From Pseudomonadota bacterium (lineage in GTDB: Bacteria > Pseudomonadota > Alphaproteobacteria > Rhizobiales > Tepidamorphaceae): DNA of 41,351 nucleotides. Position 1 is the first letter of the stretch. Each line of letters starts with the position of its first letter. Positions 1-8,078 of the stretch are shown here, piece by piece. The notes beneath the pieces were generated by a model. It made no database searches and was not told the origin of the DNA. It saw only the letters and a program-made list of their open reading frames with translations. Location of the stretch: assembly GCA_023458595.1 (NCBI GenBank), contig JAEWYT010000039.1, forward strand, positions 1-41,351. Direction: 5' to 3'. A program made the position numbers and the translations under genes.

Positions 1-15
1 TGCAATGACGTTCAT
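1..15 (-). CDS. Start of an unidentified gene, cut by the window edge
   Basis: Only five codons are visible, reading MNVIA on the minus strand. The start is supported by a Shine-Dalgarno-like TAGGAG about 6 bases upstream of the ATG. The start lies 34 bases downstream of the stop of the sigma-factor-like gene and in the same direction, so the two probably belong to one transcript. No function can be assigned. Confidence 0.35.
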
Positions 16-49
16 GATGGGCTCCTACTCACGCGCTCGCCGAACCGTC

Positions 50-631
50 TCACGCGGCCCGGACGCCGATCGCCGTCAGGGCAAGGCGGATGTCCTTGAC
101 GCGGCGGTAGAGGCTGCTGCGGGCGCCATGGCCGCTCGCCGCAAGGCGATCGACGGTGGTCCGGGAGAGGGCTGCACAGAGAGCGCCGTCGGCGGGTTCG
201 AGCGAGCCAAGACCGCGCTCGACATCGAGACGCTCCTCGGCGGTGGCGAACGCATCGACCGGCTGGCCGAAGAGCGCTGACAGCCCGTCGGCTTCGGCGA
301 TGAGGTCGCCGCGGGTCAGCCCGTCGCTCTCGGGAATGACCTCATCGAGCGAGATCGGCGTCGCGCCATACATCCGGCGCTCCCGCTTCACCTTGTTGGC
401 GATGCGCGTCGCCCTGTTGGTGAGGATGGCGCCGGCAAAAGCGCCGAGCGTGCCGCGATCTGAGTCGTAGGCGGGAAGCCGGGCTATCAGATCAACGAGC
501 AGGTCCTGGCGGACATCGTCGAGATCGGCGTGAGGAAGCCGCAGCTGGCGGACGAGGCGGCGGGCGGCGATGTCCGCCTCATGAAGAAGGATCTGAAGGT
601 CGTCTCGGGAAATCCAAGAGTGCATTGGCAT
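50..631 (-). CDS. Sigma-70-like RNA polymerase sigma factor (193 aa)
   Basis: The protein looks like a short sigma-70 family factor. Residues about 25-95 resemble region 2, with an acidic DLDDVRQDLLVDLI stretch followed by a region rich in Arg/Lys (RATRIANKVKRERR). The C-terminal 50 residues have a helix-turn-helix-like layout (ALSRTTVDRLAASGHGARSSLYRRV), which would be region 4. It lacks region 1. Such factors are common in alphaproteobacterial genomic islands and plasmids, where their targets are mostly unknown. The ATG at 631 is preceded by GAGG 5 bases upstream; a second in-frame ATG lies two codons on (625). The gene is transcribed away from mer and towards the truncated gene at the window edge. 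Family assignment is moderate; the regulon cannot be inferred. Confidence 0.6.
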   Translation of the reverse strand: MPMHSWISRDDLQILLHEADIAARRLVRQLRLPHADLDDVRQDLLVDLIARLPAYDSDRGTLGAFAGAILTNRATRIANKVKRERRMYGATPISLDEVIPESDGLTRGDLIAEADGLSALFGQPVDAFATAEERLDVERGLGSLEPADGALCAALSRTTVDRLAASGHGARSSLYRRVKDIRLALTAIGVRAA

Positions 632-812
632 GGCCTCGGGTCATCGCTGTTGATGACCTCAAGCCTGCCGAAGCCGCCGATCCGTTAGGTGTGCGGGGCG
701 TGGGGAGTACGTGGGTAGAATGTGGGGACGGTGACTGCGTCAGGTGCGGCCTATCTCGACAATTCGACGCGTCAATAATGTTCGCGCCTTGAACATTTTG
801 CTGTTGCGGCAG

Positions 813-2240
813 TCACCCGGCACAGCAGGAAAGCTTGGCTACATCCTTATCGAAGGCCTGGGCAGCGAGCTTCAGCCCTTCGACGGTCGTCAAATAAGGG
901 AAGATCGTCTCGCCCAGCGCCTTTGCGGTCATGCCGAACCTGAGCGCCATGGCCAGCGTCTGGATGCTGTCCGCGCCTTCCGGTGCAAGGATCTGACCGC
1001 CGAGCAGGCGGTCGGTCTTGGCATCCGCCACCAGCTTGATCAGACCGCGCGTGTCGCGGGCGACCAGCGCACGCGGCACCTGGTCGAGCGGTACGATGGA
1101 AGTCTTGACCTCATGGCCAGCGGCCTTGGACGCCGCCTCGCTCAAGCCCACGCCCGCCACCTGCGGGTCGGTGAACACCACCCACGGCATGGCGCTGTTG
1201 TCATAGGTGAGGTTGTCGCCGTTCAGTGCGTTCTTCGCGGCGAGCTTGGCGCCATAGGCCGCCATGTAGACGAACTGGTCGCGGTCGGTCACGTCGCCCG
1301 CCGCATAGACGCCGGGTTTCGAGGTGCGCATGCGGTCATCGACGATGATGGCGCCGCGAGCGTCCTGCGCCACACCGGCCTCCGCCAAGCCAAGGGTTTC
1401 GGTATTGGGGATGCGTCCCGTCGCGACCAGCAGCCGTTCCGCCGTCAGTTCGACCGGCTTGCCGCCTTCGCTGACGCAGACGGTGACGCCGGTCTCATCT
1501 TCACGGCAGGCATCGTAGGTGATGCCGCAATGAAGCGTGATGCCTTCGGCGCGGAAGGCCGCAGCCAGCGCCTCCGAGACTTCCGGTTCCACCTGCGGCA
1601 GCAGGCGTGACCGGCAGATCACCGTCACCTCGACGCCCATGCGCGCCATCATCTGGGCAAGCTCCGCGCCGATGTAGCCGCCGCCGATGACGATCAAGCT
1701 CCTGGGCAGCGTCTCCAGTTCCAACAGCGTCGTGCTGGTCAGGTAGGACACGGTCTCGATGCCGGGAATCGGCGGCACGGCAGGCCGCCCGCCCGTGGCG
1801 ATGATGATCTTGTCGGCGGCGACAGGGTCGCCTTCGACGAGCACGCCGGCGCCGTTCAAACGCGCCGCGCCCTCCAGATAGGTGATCCCGTCATATTCGG
1901 GCAGCAGCTCGGCATATTTCTTCTGCCGGAGGGTCGAGACGAGGTCGTCCTTGGCGGCGATCAGACGCTGCCAGTCGCCGACATGCGCCTCTCCCACGAG
2001 GCCGGGAAAGCGGCTTGCCGCGCGCGCGCCATGCAGAGCCTCGGCGGCGCGGATCATGGTCTTCGACGGCACGCAGCCGACATTGACGCAGGTGCCGCCA
2101 ATGGTGCCGTGGCCGATCAGGGCGACGCTCGCCCCTTGCTCGGCCGCCGTGATGGCGGCGGAAAAGCCTGCCGAGCCCGCACCGATGACGGCGAGGTCGT
2201 ATGTGTTCTTCTTTCCGTCAGTCGTGCAGCAATCGGCCAT
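813..2240 (-). CDS. merA: Mercuric reductase MerA, short form without HMA domain
   Basis: MerA reduces Hg(II) to volatile Hg(0) in the cytoplasm using NADPH and FAD. The 475-residue protein begins directly with the FAD-binding fold (GAGSAGFSAA, residues 20-29) and carries the redox-active pair C51/C56 in GGTCVNVGCVPSK. A second nucleotide-binding glycine motif (IGGGYIGAE) and a disulfide-reductase dimerisation domain follow. The C-terminal tail ends with the cysteine pair C472-C473, which in MerA receives Hg(II). The N-terminal mercury-binding domain found in many MerA proteins is absent. The ATG at 2240 is preferred over an upstream in-frame start at 2315 because it follows merF by one base and is preceded by AAGGGAA. 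It is the last gene of the operon merT-merP-merF-merA. Confidence 0.95.
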   Translation of the reverse strand: MADCCTTDGKKNTYDLAVIGAGSAGFSAAITAAEQGASVALIGHGTIGGTCVNVGCVPSKTMIRAAEALHGARAASRFPGLVGEAHVGDWQRLIAAKDDLVSTLRQKKYAELLPEYDGITYLEGAARLNGAGVLVEGDPVAADKIIIATGGRPAVPPIPGIETVSYLTSTTLLELETLPRSLIVIGGGYIGAELAQMMARMGVEVTVICRSRLLPQVEPEVSEALAAAFRAEGITLHCGITYDACREDETGVTVCVSEGGKPVELTAERLLVATGRIPNTETLGLAEAGVAQDARGAIIVDDRMRTSKPGVYAAGDVTDRDQFVYMAAYGAKLAAKNALNGDNLTYDNSAMPWVVFTDPQVAGVGLSEAASKAAGHEVKTSIVPLDQVPRALVARDTRGLIKLVADAKTDRLLGGQILAPEGADSIQTLAMALRFGMTAKALGETIFPYLTTVEGLKLAAQAFDKDVAKLSCCAG

Positions 2241-2241
2241 G

Positions 2242-2490
2242 TTAGGCGCTTCCCTTGTTGGTTTGCGTTTCGTTTGCGAAACAGGCTGCCGCACGTTGCC
2301 TCCGCCAGAGTCCATAAACCGTCATGGCCAGAAAGACTGCGAGCGTTGGCAGCAGCACATAATCGATCCAGCCGAGCCAGGCGGACAGCCCGACAGCGCC
2401 AAGCGCGATCACTAGAACCGGCGTTGCGCCGCAGATGGCGGCGATGACAGATCCGACGATGCCAGTTTTGACGATGGTCGCATCCTTCAT
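2242..2490 (-). CDS. merF: Mercury transporter MerF with single cysteines
   Basis: MerF is a small inner-membrane protein that moves Hg(II) from the periplasm to the cytoplasm. This 82-residue protein has two hydrophobic helices (residues about 8-38 and 44-62) separated by a short WLGWIDYV turn, which is the MerF layout. In typical MerF two vicinal Cys-Cys pairs relay the metal. Here each pair is reduced to one cysteine: C20 is followed by Gly, and C70 by Phe. The gene starts 4 bases after merP and ends one base before merA, so it is firmly in the operon. Whether it still transports mercury is uncertain; MerT next door keeps its full set of cysteines and could carry the load. Confidence 0.88.
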   Translation of the reverse strand: MKDATIVKTGIVGSVIAAICGATPVLVIALGAVGLSAWLGWIDYVLLPTLAVFLAMTVYGLWRRQRAAACFANETQTNKGSA

Positions 2491-2494
2491 CAGT

Positions 2495-2827
2495 TCAGCC
2501 TCTGACCTCCGCCGGATAGCCTGCGTCGGCCGAAGCGGCGGCTATGGCTTCAACGGACGTCACGACCGGGTCGAAGACGACGGTCGCCGTTCTGGCGGCG
2601 AAATCGATCTGAACCGACTGCACGCCGGTCACCTTCTCCATGGCCTTCTTCACCGTGACCGGGCAGAGCGCGCAGGTCATGTTCTCCACCGCGAACGTCG
2701 CCGATTGTGCGGCGGCGATCTGAATGGCCGCGGTTTGAGCGGAAACGGATGGGATCGCCGTCAGGCCCAGAGCGCCGAACCCGCCCACGGCAAGCAGTGT
2801 GGCGGCGAGGATAAGTGGTCGTTTCAT
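2495..2827 (-). CDS. merP: Periplasmic mercury-binding protein MerP
   Basis: MerP scavenges Hg(II) in the periplasm and hands it to the membrane transporters. The 110-residue product starts with a signal peptide (charged MKR, hydrophobic core to about residue 28, SVSA cleavage context) followed by one heavy-metal-associated domain. The metal site is MTCALCPVTV, with C52 and C55 as ligands. The spacer between the signal peptide and the domain (residues 31-42, Ala/Gln rich) is slightly longer than in the Tn501 protein. The gene lies 12 bases after merT and 4 bases before merF. Confidence 0.95.
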   Translation of the reverse strand: MKRPLILAATLLAVGGFGALGLTAIPSVSAQTAAIQIAAAQSATFAVENMTCALCPVTVKKAMEKVTGVQSVQIDFAARTATVVFDPVVTSVEAIAAASADAGYPAEVRG

Positions 2828-2839
2828 GTCGGATTCTCC

Positions 2840-3235
2840 TTAGTAGAAAAACGGCGCCCACCAGTCGATCGTCAGCGCTAGAACGACCAACACGGTCGCG
2901 ATCCAGAGAGCGGTCTTGGTGATGAGAGCGGATTGGGGTTTGGCGCAGTAGGAGCCGTCCACGCAGACAGGCTTCGCCTTGAAGTAGACTTGCCGGAAGC
3001 CAAGCCCAATGAAGATGAGCGCCACAACGGCGAAGTACGGCTTGTAGGGCTCCAGCGCCGTGAGCGTGCCGATCCAGGCGCCAGAGATTCCCAGCGTCAG
3101 CAGCACCAGCGGCGCGATGCAGCAGGTCGAGGCCAGGACGGCGCCGATGACGCCGCCAGCGGCGAACCAGCCTCTCCGGTTGTTCGCCTCGCTGTCGCCT
3201 TGCAGCGCCTCGGTTTCCGTTCGCGTCGAGTTCAT
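2840..3235 (-). CDS. merT: Mercury transporter MerT
   Basis: MerT is the inner-membrane Hg(II) importer. The 131-residue protein has three predicted membrane helices (about 23-52, 66-82, 106-124). The first carries the vicinal pair C38-C39, and the cytoplasmic loop carries C91 and C97 (CVDGSYC), as expected for MerT. It is the first gene of the operon. A GAGGA sequence lies about 9 bases upstream of the ATG. Transcription starts at the MerR-controlled promoter at 3267-3297. Confidence 0.95.
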   Translation of the reverse strand: MNSTRTETEALQGDSEANNRRGWFAAGGVIGAVLASTCCIAPLVLLTLGISGAWIGTLTALEPYKPYFAVVALIFIGLGFRQVYFKAKPVCVDGSYCAKPQSALITKTALWIATVLVVLALTIDWWAPFFY

Positions 3236-3266
3236 GCGTCGTGGTCCTCGCCTTCGTTCTGATTTG

Positions 3267-3297
3267 AAGATAAGGTCTGTAGTGACTACAGACTCAA
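3267..3297 (-). promoter_or_regulatory. mer operon promoter with MerR operator
   Basis: On the minus strand the -35 element TTGAGT (3292-3297) and -10 element TATCTT (3267-3272) are separated by 19 bases. This overlong spacer is the hallmark of MerR-activated promoters, where MerR-Hg(II) untwists the DNA. The spacer contains a perfect inverted repeat, GTCTGTAG-TGA-CTACAGAC (3275-3293), which is the MerR binding site. It lies between the divergent merR and merT starts, so MerR bound here would also control its own gene. Confidence 0.93.
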
Positions 3298-3312
3298 GAG
3301 GTATTTTGCGAA

Positions 3313-3726
3313 ATGGCCGATCACGGTTCCGGGAAGGGGTTACAGCGCGCGGAACTGGCGCGGCGTACGGGCTGCAACCTGGAGACCATCCGCTACTACG
3401 AGAAGATCGGCATGATGCCGGCGCCGCCGCGCACGGCCTCGGGTTACCGCGTCTACGACGAGCGGCACGTCGCCCGCCTGCGCTTCATTCTGCGCGGTCG
3501 GGAACTCGGCTTCTCAATCGAGGAGCTGCGCGGCCTGCTCGCGCTCGTCGACGGCGGCACTCAGACCTGTTCGGAGGTGAAGGAACGGACCGAGCGACAT
3601 CTCGCCGAGGTGCGCACGAAGATTGCCGACCTGAAGCGAATCGAGAAGGTGCTGGCGACGACGGCGGCCCAGTGTTCCGGCGAACAGGTGCCTGAGTGTC
3701 CGGTATTGGAGGCACTATCGGGCTGA
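3313..3726 (+). CDS. merR: Hg(II)-responsive regulator MerR
   Basis: MerR represses the mer operon without mercury and activates it when Hg(II) binds. The 137-residue protein has the N-terminal winged helix (LARRTGCNLETIRYYEKIG), a dimerisation helix, and three cysteines at 86, 121 and 129. Their spacing matches the Hg(II) ligands of the Tn501 protein (82, 117, 126), which separates it from other metal sensors of the family. It is divergent from merT, and the shared operator lies at 3275-3293. Its end faces the end of the 326-residue minus-strand gene, with 32 bases between the two stops. Confidence 0.94.
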   Translation: MADHGSGKGLQRAELARRTGCNLETIRYYEKIGMMPAPPRTASGYRVYDERHVARLRFILRGRELGFSIEELRGLLALVDGGTQTCSEVKERTERHLAEVRTKIADLKRIEKVLATTAAQCSGEQVPECPVLEALSG

Positions 3727-3758
3727 ACATCGGATAGATGTATGGGAACGCCTGTTTG

Positions 3759-4739
3759 TTAGTCGGTAATGGCAATCTCGTTCGGTTCGATGGCCAATCG
3801 ATAGCCGTTTGGATTTCGCCGGTTCTCAATCAATGCGCGTACGGACGTGGCATCCGCGCTTCCGCGAGCCAGTGCATTGCGAAGCGCGCGGACGGGCTCG
3901 CGCACCTGCGACGAAATCCTATGGATGCTCGCTCCCCAGATGTGCGCCTCGATCGCACGATTCTCGACGATGGCGGGCGACTTCAACGCATGTTCCGCCA
4001 GAAGGACCAGCAGCTGAAATTCCTGATCGGAAAGGGTTTTGGGCGTCCCGTCGAGCGATACCGTCTTGGCGGCGCGTTGAATCACCAATCGGGGCGCCAA
4101 GCTCGGTTGCAATTCCAGTTTGGACTGATCGATCGACAATCCAGGTGCAGTCCCATCGCAAGCAATGCAGTGCGATCCAGCGACAACATGAAGCCCTGCG
4201 TCGACCAAGCGCGCCCAGTCATCTGCAGCCATCGCCGGCGCGATTACCGTCATGGGCGATGACCTGGCGACCGAACGCATCAGGCCGATCATTCCCGGTT
4301 GAAGCACTGTATCCCGCGACAGTGCGAGGAACAGCGCCCGCTGGGCCGACGTCTCTCCCAGATGCCAGATGCCCGCTGCCACCGGCGCCGGCTCGCCTCC
4401 GAACCCAGACGCCATGGCGATTTCGCGGACCAGCGCCGGAGGATGAATGCGAAAGCTCCGTAGATCGTCATCGCCGAGAACGACGTCGCTGCGCCGGTCC
4501 GTCGGGCAAACCGCGATGTGTTGCCCATTGACCTGCTGGACAGGCCGCGCGTCGAGACCGCAATCACAGGCTGGGCACACATCCCACTCTGTTGCTGGCG
4601 CCTGCTCGACCAGGACGCCGTGATCGAGCAGCCGCTCGAAATCGCGCCCGGCATGAGGCGCAGCCTGTCGGCCCCAAAGGATTGCGGGATCGCCCGCCTC
4701 ACTCAGCCGCAACAGCAGCCTGGGCAGCGTCTCGGTCAT
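3759..4739 (-). CDS. Zinc-finger plus OmpR-type winged-helix protein, unknown role
   Basis: I do not recognise this 326-residue protein as a whole. Residues about 225-318 resemble an OmpR/PhoB-type winged-helix DNA-binding domain (TLSDQEFQLLVLLAEHA, HIWG, SSQVREPVRALRNAL, NPNGYRL at the wing). The N-terminal part has a cysteine cluster, CPACDC at 55-60 plus C78, and further cysteines at 191 and 194, which could bind zinc. There is no receiver domain, so it is not an ordinary response regulator. It starts 41 bases inside the end of the preceding gene, implying translational coupling. It may be the regulator or DNA-binding partner of that gene's product. Confidence 0.6.
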   Translation of the reverse strand: MTETLPRLLLRLSEAGDPAILWGRQAAPHAGRDFERLLDHGVLVEQAPATEWDVCPACDCGLDARPVQQVNGQHIAVCPTDRRSDVVLGDDDLRSFRIHPPALVREIAMASGFGGEPAPVAAGIWHLGETSAQRALFLALSRDTVLQPGMIGLMRSVARSSPMTVIAPAMAADDWARLVDAGLHVVAGSHCIACDGTAPGLSIDQSKLELQPSLAPRLVIQRAAKTVSLDGTPKTLSDQEFQLLVLLAEHALKSPAIVENRAIEAHIWGASIHRISSQVREPVRALRNALARGSADATSVRALIENRRNPNGYRLAIEPNEIAITD

Positions 4740-5946
4740 TGAGCAGTCCGTTGCGGCGAAGGAGCGTCATGATCCGGCCCTCGAACTGCTGACGCTTGAA
4801 CATGGCGTGGGCCGGCGGCTTCAGCTTGACGGTCACCTTCTTCGCCGACTTGCCGCCGGTCGCGAAATGGACGCGGATGACGATGTGGTTGAGGCGCCAA
4901 TCCGACCCGAGACGAGCGCCCCGCATCATCTCGCCCAACCTGGCCAGGGCATTGTCGCGTCCGTCGCGCGCAACATAGGAGTAGAAGGTTCGTGTCTCGC
5001 CGGTCTTCGGATCGGCGCCAACGCGGTCGACCTGGACCTCGGTGATCTGGACCCGCTGGATGCCCGGATCGAAGTCATGGTTGAACGCGAAGCCGAAGCC
5101 CGCGCGTTGCACCGGGTCGAGCGTGTAGAGGTTCTGGGCGTCGTCGCCGGCGAAGAATTCGGGCTTACCCAGGACCTTGTGGGCGAACAGTTCCGCGAGG
5201 TCGCCGCGACGCGCCTTGGCGATGCCGCCGATCTTCAACAGGCCCGTCGTTGAGTTGTAGGACAGCACCGCGTGTTCGGCGGCACGGAAGCTGATCACGC
5301 GCTTCTGGTCCTTTTGCAGGACATCGGTCGTGGTGATCGGCGAGCCATGCTCGATCACCAGAACGAGCTCGTCGGCATCGTCATACCAGCCGGCGCGGCA
5401 ATAGTTGCTGCGGAGATCCTGTTCGAACATCGCGGCGGTGGCGGTTTCGAATTCGGCCTTTGCGCGATCATCCATGATCGCCTCGACGCCTTCGTCGCGG
5501 CCCACGAACTCGGCGAGCGACGTGCGCGCCATGAGCGCCATCATGTCCGACGCGGCGTCAAAGACGTCGGGATGGTCGAGGAAGACGCGCAGGGCGACGT
5601 GCTTGGGATCCTGGTGAACCTCCGGCTCGTCATCCTTCGCTTCGGGTGTCACGCGGATCCCGAGCCGCGCGGCCTGCTGTAGAATAATGTCGAGGCCTGC
5701 CGCGTTGCCGATCTCGGCGATCCGGTGCAGGTCGGCGACGAGCCCTTCCGGATAGTTCTCTTCCGGCCCTGCAAAGAAATCCTGGACGGCGCTGCGTGCC
5801 TCGTCCTGCGCGGCCTCGCCCCTGAAGATCCCAAGGTCCAGCCCGTTCAGGGCATCGCCGTGGCGCTCGAACAGGCGGCCCAGCAGGCCGAGATCGACGG
5901 TTCGGGTAAACTTGGGATTGACGAATTTCTTCAGGTTCTTAGCCAT
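4699..5946 (-). CDS. Conserved hypothetical protein, 415 aa
   Basis: No known family is recognised. The protein is soluble: no signal peptide or membrane helix is visible. The N-terminus is basic (MAKNLKKFVNPKFTR), the first 140 residues are helical and acidic, and the C-terminal 60 residues are again basic (KSAKKVTVKLKPP), which could suit nucleic-acid contact. The ATG at 5946 has only a weak GGGCGG upstream. It is followed with a 41-base overlap by the winged-helix gene, and the pair is divergent from the recombinase cassette. A 7-bp inverted repeat in the shared upstream region (5969-6002) may be an operator. Any function would be a guess. Confidence 0.65.
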   Translation of the reverse strand: MAKNLKKFVNPKFTRTVDLGLLGRLFERHGDALNGLDLGIFRGEAAQDEARSAVQDFFAGPEENYPEGLVADLHRIAEIGNAAGLDIILQQAARLGIRVTPEAKDDEPEVHQDPKHVALRVFLDHPDVFDAASDMMALMARTSLAEFVGRDEGVEAIMDDRAKAEFETATAAMFEQDLRSNYCRAGWYDDADELVLVIEHGSPITTTDVLQKDQKRVISFRAAEHAVLSYNSTTGLLKIGGIAKARRGDLAELFAHKVLGKPEFFAGDDAQNLYTLDPVQRAGFGFAFNHDFDPGIQRVQITEVQVDRVGADPKTGETRTFYSYVARDGRDNALARLGEMMRGARLGSDWRLNHIVIRVHFATGGKSAKKVTVKLKPPAHAMFKRQQFEGRIMTLLRRNGLLNDRDAAQAAVAAE

Positions 5947-5968
5947 CTCAGCCGCCCATAGTTGCCTC

Positions 5969-6002
5969 GCATTTGTTCATCTTACGTTCTTATCGCAAAT
6001 GC
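5969..6002. promoter_or_regulatory. Inverted repeat between divergent genes
   Basis: GCATTTG (5969-5975) and CAAATGC (5996-6002) form 7-bp arms 20 bases apart, in the 151-base space between the unknown pair and the recombinase cassette. This is a plausible operator for either direction. No clear -10/-35 pair could be assigned. Confidence 0.35.
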
Positions 6003-6097
6003 CTAGCGGAGTCGATTCAAAAGCCATCGCCTTGGGACGGATCGTCCGCACCGTGAGTAGAGGCCAAGGGAATCCAATCCCTTAGGTGATCTCTGCG

Positions 6098-6301
6098 ATG
6101 GACATGCCGAACCCGATCCACCCCGGGCATATGACGCCGGACGAGCGAATCGGGGAGGTCTGCAGGATTCTTGCGCGCGGGCTGGTTCGGCTCAAGGCAC
6201 GCCAGTCAAGGCAAGTATCTGGCGACCGCGGAGAAAGTTGCCTTCACTTCCCGCCCGACCGGAGCGGTCATGGAACTCCAATTTGCAAAGGAGACGCATG
6301 A
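6098..6301 (+). CDS. Small protein at head of recombinase cassette (67 aa)
   Basis: The product (MDMPNPIHPGHMTPDERIGE...) is short and basic. I recall similar PIHPGHMTPEER-type small proteins upstream of DUF2924 genes in alphaproteobacteria, but no function is known. The ATG at 6098 is chosen because AGGTGA lies about 9 bases upstream; an in-frame GTG at 6086 is an alternative. The stop overlaps the start of the DUF2924 gene (ATGA, 6298-6301), which supports it as a real, coupled gene. Confidence 0.6.
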   Translation: MDMPNPIHPGHMTPDERIGEVCRILARGLVRLKARQSRQVSGDRGESCLHFPPDRSGHGTPICKGDA

Positions 6302-6750
6302 CCATGACAGAAAGCATCCTGTCCCGGCTGGCCGCGCTGAAGACGACGCCGACGCCCGACCTCAAGAAGCAGTGGCGCGAACTCTTCGACACGGAGGCGC
6401 CGCCTTACAATCGGCGCTTCCTCGAAAGCCGGCTCGCCTATCGGATCCAGGAATTGGCTTATGGCGGTTTGAAACCGGCGACCGTCGAACGCCTCGAAGC
6501 TCTGGGCGAGCAGCTCGACGGCGGCAACATCGTGCTGCGCCGGATCCGCGCCGACGACAAGCCGATCGCCGGCACGCGGCTGATCCGCGAATGGCAGGGC
6601 GTCGAGCACACCGTCACGGTGCTGAACGACGGTTATGAATGGCAGGGGCGGCCTTACCGCTCGCTCTCCGCCATCGCGCGCGCCATCACCGGCACCCGCT
6701 GGAACGGCTGGATCTTCTTCGGCCTCAAGAACCGGCGAGGCCAAGCATGA
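6298..6750 (+). CDS. DUF2924 protein, recombinase partner
   Basis: The 150-residue protein matches the DUF2924 pattern: FNRRFLESRLAYRIQELAYGG-like motif near residue 40, GTRLIREWQGVEHTV in the middle, and YRSLSAIARAITGTRWNGWIFFGL at the C-terminus. The last segment resembles domains that bind recombinase-related DNA, but the biochemical role is not established. AAAGGAG precedes the ATG at 6298 by 4-5 bases. The stop overlaps the serine recombinase start (ATGA, 6747-6750). DUF2924 genes are usually found beside large serine recombinases, as here. Confidence 0.82.
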   Translation: MTMTESILSRLAALKTTPTPDLKKQWRELFDTEAPPYNRRFLESRLAYRIQELAYGGLKPATVERLEALGEQLDGGNIVLRRIRADDKPIAGTRLIREWQGVEHTVTVLNDGYEWQGRPYRSLSAIARAITGTRWNGWIFFGLKNRRGQA

Positions 6751-8078
6751 CGAAATCACCCGCATCCGCCAAATCCATCCGAAAGCTGCGCTGCGCGGTC
6801 TATACGCGCAAGTCGACGGAAGAAGGGCTGGAGATGGAGTTCAACAGCCTCGATGCCCAGCGCGAGGCCTGCGAAGCGTATATCGCCAGCCAGAAGCCCG
6901 AAGGCTGGGTCCTCTATCCCGAGCCCTATGATGACGGCGGCTTCTCGGGCGGGACGCTGGACCGGCCTGCGCTGAAGCGCCTGCTCGCCGACATTGAGGA
7001 CGGTCGGATCGATGTGGTCGTAGTCTACAAGATCGACCGGCTCAGCCGCTCGCTGATGGATTTCGCCAAGCTGGTCGAGGTGTTCGATCGCGGCGGGGTC
7101 ACCTTCGTCAGCGTGACCCAGTCGTTCAACACCACGACGTCCATGGGGCGGCTTACGCTCAACATCCTGCTCAGCTTCGCCCAGTTCGAGCGCGAGGTGA
7201 TCGGCGAGCGCATCCGCGACAAGATCGCCGCGTCGCGCAAACGCGGCATGTGGATGGGCGGCTTCGTGCCGCTCGGCTACGAGGTCAGGGACCGCAAGCT
7301 GGTGATCAATGGTGCCGAGGCCGCGACGGTCCGGATGATCTTCGAGCGCTTCGTCGAGGTGGGCTCGGCGACGGCGCTGGCCCGGGCACTCGCCGCCGAG
7401 GGCGTGCGGACGCGGCGCGGTCGGATCGTCGATAAGGGCTTCCTCTACAAGCTGCTCAACAACCGGGTCTATATCGGCGACGCCGTGCACAAGGGGACGG
7501 CCTATCCCGGCGAGCACGAAGCCATCATCACGCGCGCCCTGTGGGATAAGGTGCACGGAATCCTGCGCGAGAGCCCAAGGGTCCGCGCCGGCCGGACACG
7601 CGCTGCGACGCCGGCTCTCTTGAAGGGCCTCATCTTCGGGCCGACCGGCTGTGCCATGACGCCGACGCACACGCGACGCGGCGACAAGCTCTACCGCTAC
7701 TATGTCAGCCAGTCGGTCCTGAAGCGCGGCGCCGATGCCTGCCCGGTCGGGCGCGTGCCCGCCGCCGAGATCGAGGGCGCGGTGGCCGACCAGCTGCGCG
7801 GCCTCCTTCGCGCCCCGGAGGTGATCATCGGCACATGGCGGTCGGCGCGACCCGAGATCGATGATCTATCCGAGGGCGAGGTCAGGGAAGCCTTGGAAGG
7901 GCTTGACCCGCTGTGGGACGAGCTGTTCCCGGCCGAGCAGGCGCGCGTCGTCCAGCTCCTCGTCGAGCGCGTCGATGTCGGACAGGAAGGCGTCGACATT
8001 CGCCTCCGAGTCGATGGGCTGGCTCGTCTGGTTCATGAGCTTGGCGGCATGGCCGACAATCCACGGAGGGCAGCATGA
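6747..8078 (+). CDS. Serine recombinase (resolvase/invertase with C-terminal recombinase domain)
   Basis: This is a site-specific DNA recombinase of 443 residues. The catalytic domain (residues about 15-150) has YTRKS with the nucleophile S23, the LDAQREAC segment and DRLSRS. The recombinase domain follows (about 170-270, NRVYIGDAVHKG), then a zinc-ribbon-like region with C and CPVG motifs (about 300-345) and a C-terminal helical tail. The start at 6747 is preferred over an upstream in-frame one because it overlaps the DUF2924 stop. It could move this island or a smaller cassette, but no flanking core sites were identified. It differs from the tyrosine integrase at 19515. Confidence 0.9.
   Translation: MTKSPASAKSIRKLRCAVYTRKSTEEGLEMEFNSLDAQREACEAYIASQKPEGWVLYPEPYDDGGFSGGTLDRPALKRLLADIEDGRIDVVVVYKIDRLSRSLMDFAKLVEVFDRGGVTFVSVTQSFNTTTSMGRLTLNILLSFAQFEREVIGERIRDKIAASRKRGMWMGGFVPLGYEVRDRKLVINGAEAATVRMIFERFVEVGSATALARALAAEGVRTRRGRIVDKGFLYKLLNNRVYIGDAVHKGTAYPGEHEAIITRALWDKVHGILRESPRVRAGRTRAATPALLKGLIFGPTGCAMTPTHTRRGDKLYRYYVSQSVLKRGADACPVGRVPAAEIEGAVADQLRGLLRAPEVIIGTWRSARPEIDDLSEGEVREALEGLDPLWDELFPAEQARVVQLLVERVDVGQEGVDIRLRVDGLARLVHELGGMADNPRRAA

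Noticed and set aside
744..1610. Long plus-strand open frame opposite merA
   Set aside because: It is a shadow of merA: high GC produces long open frames on the opposite strand, and the product shows no protein-like pattern.
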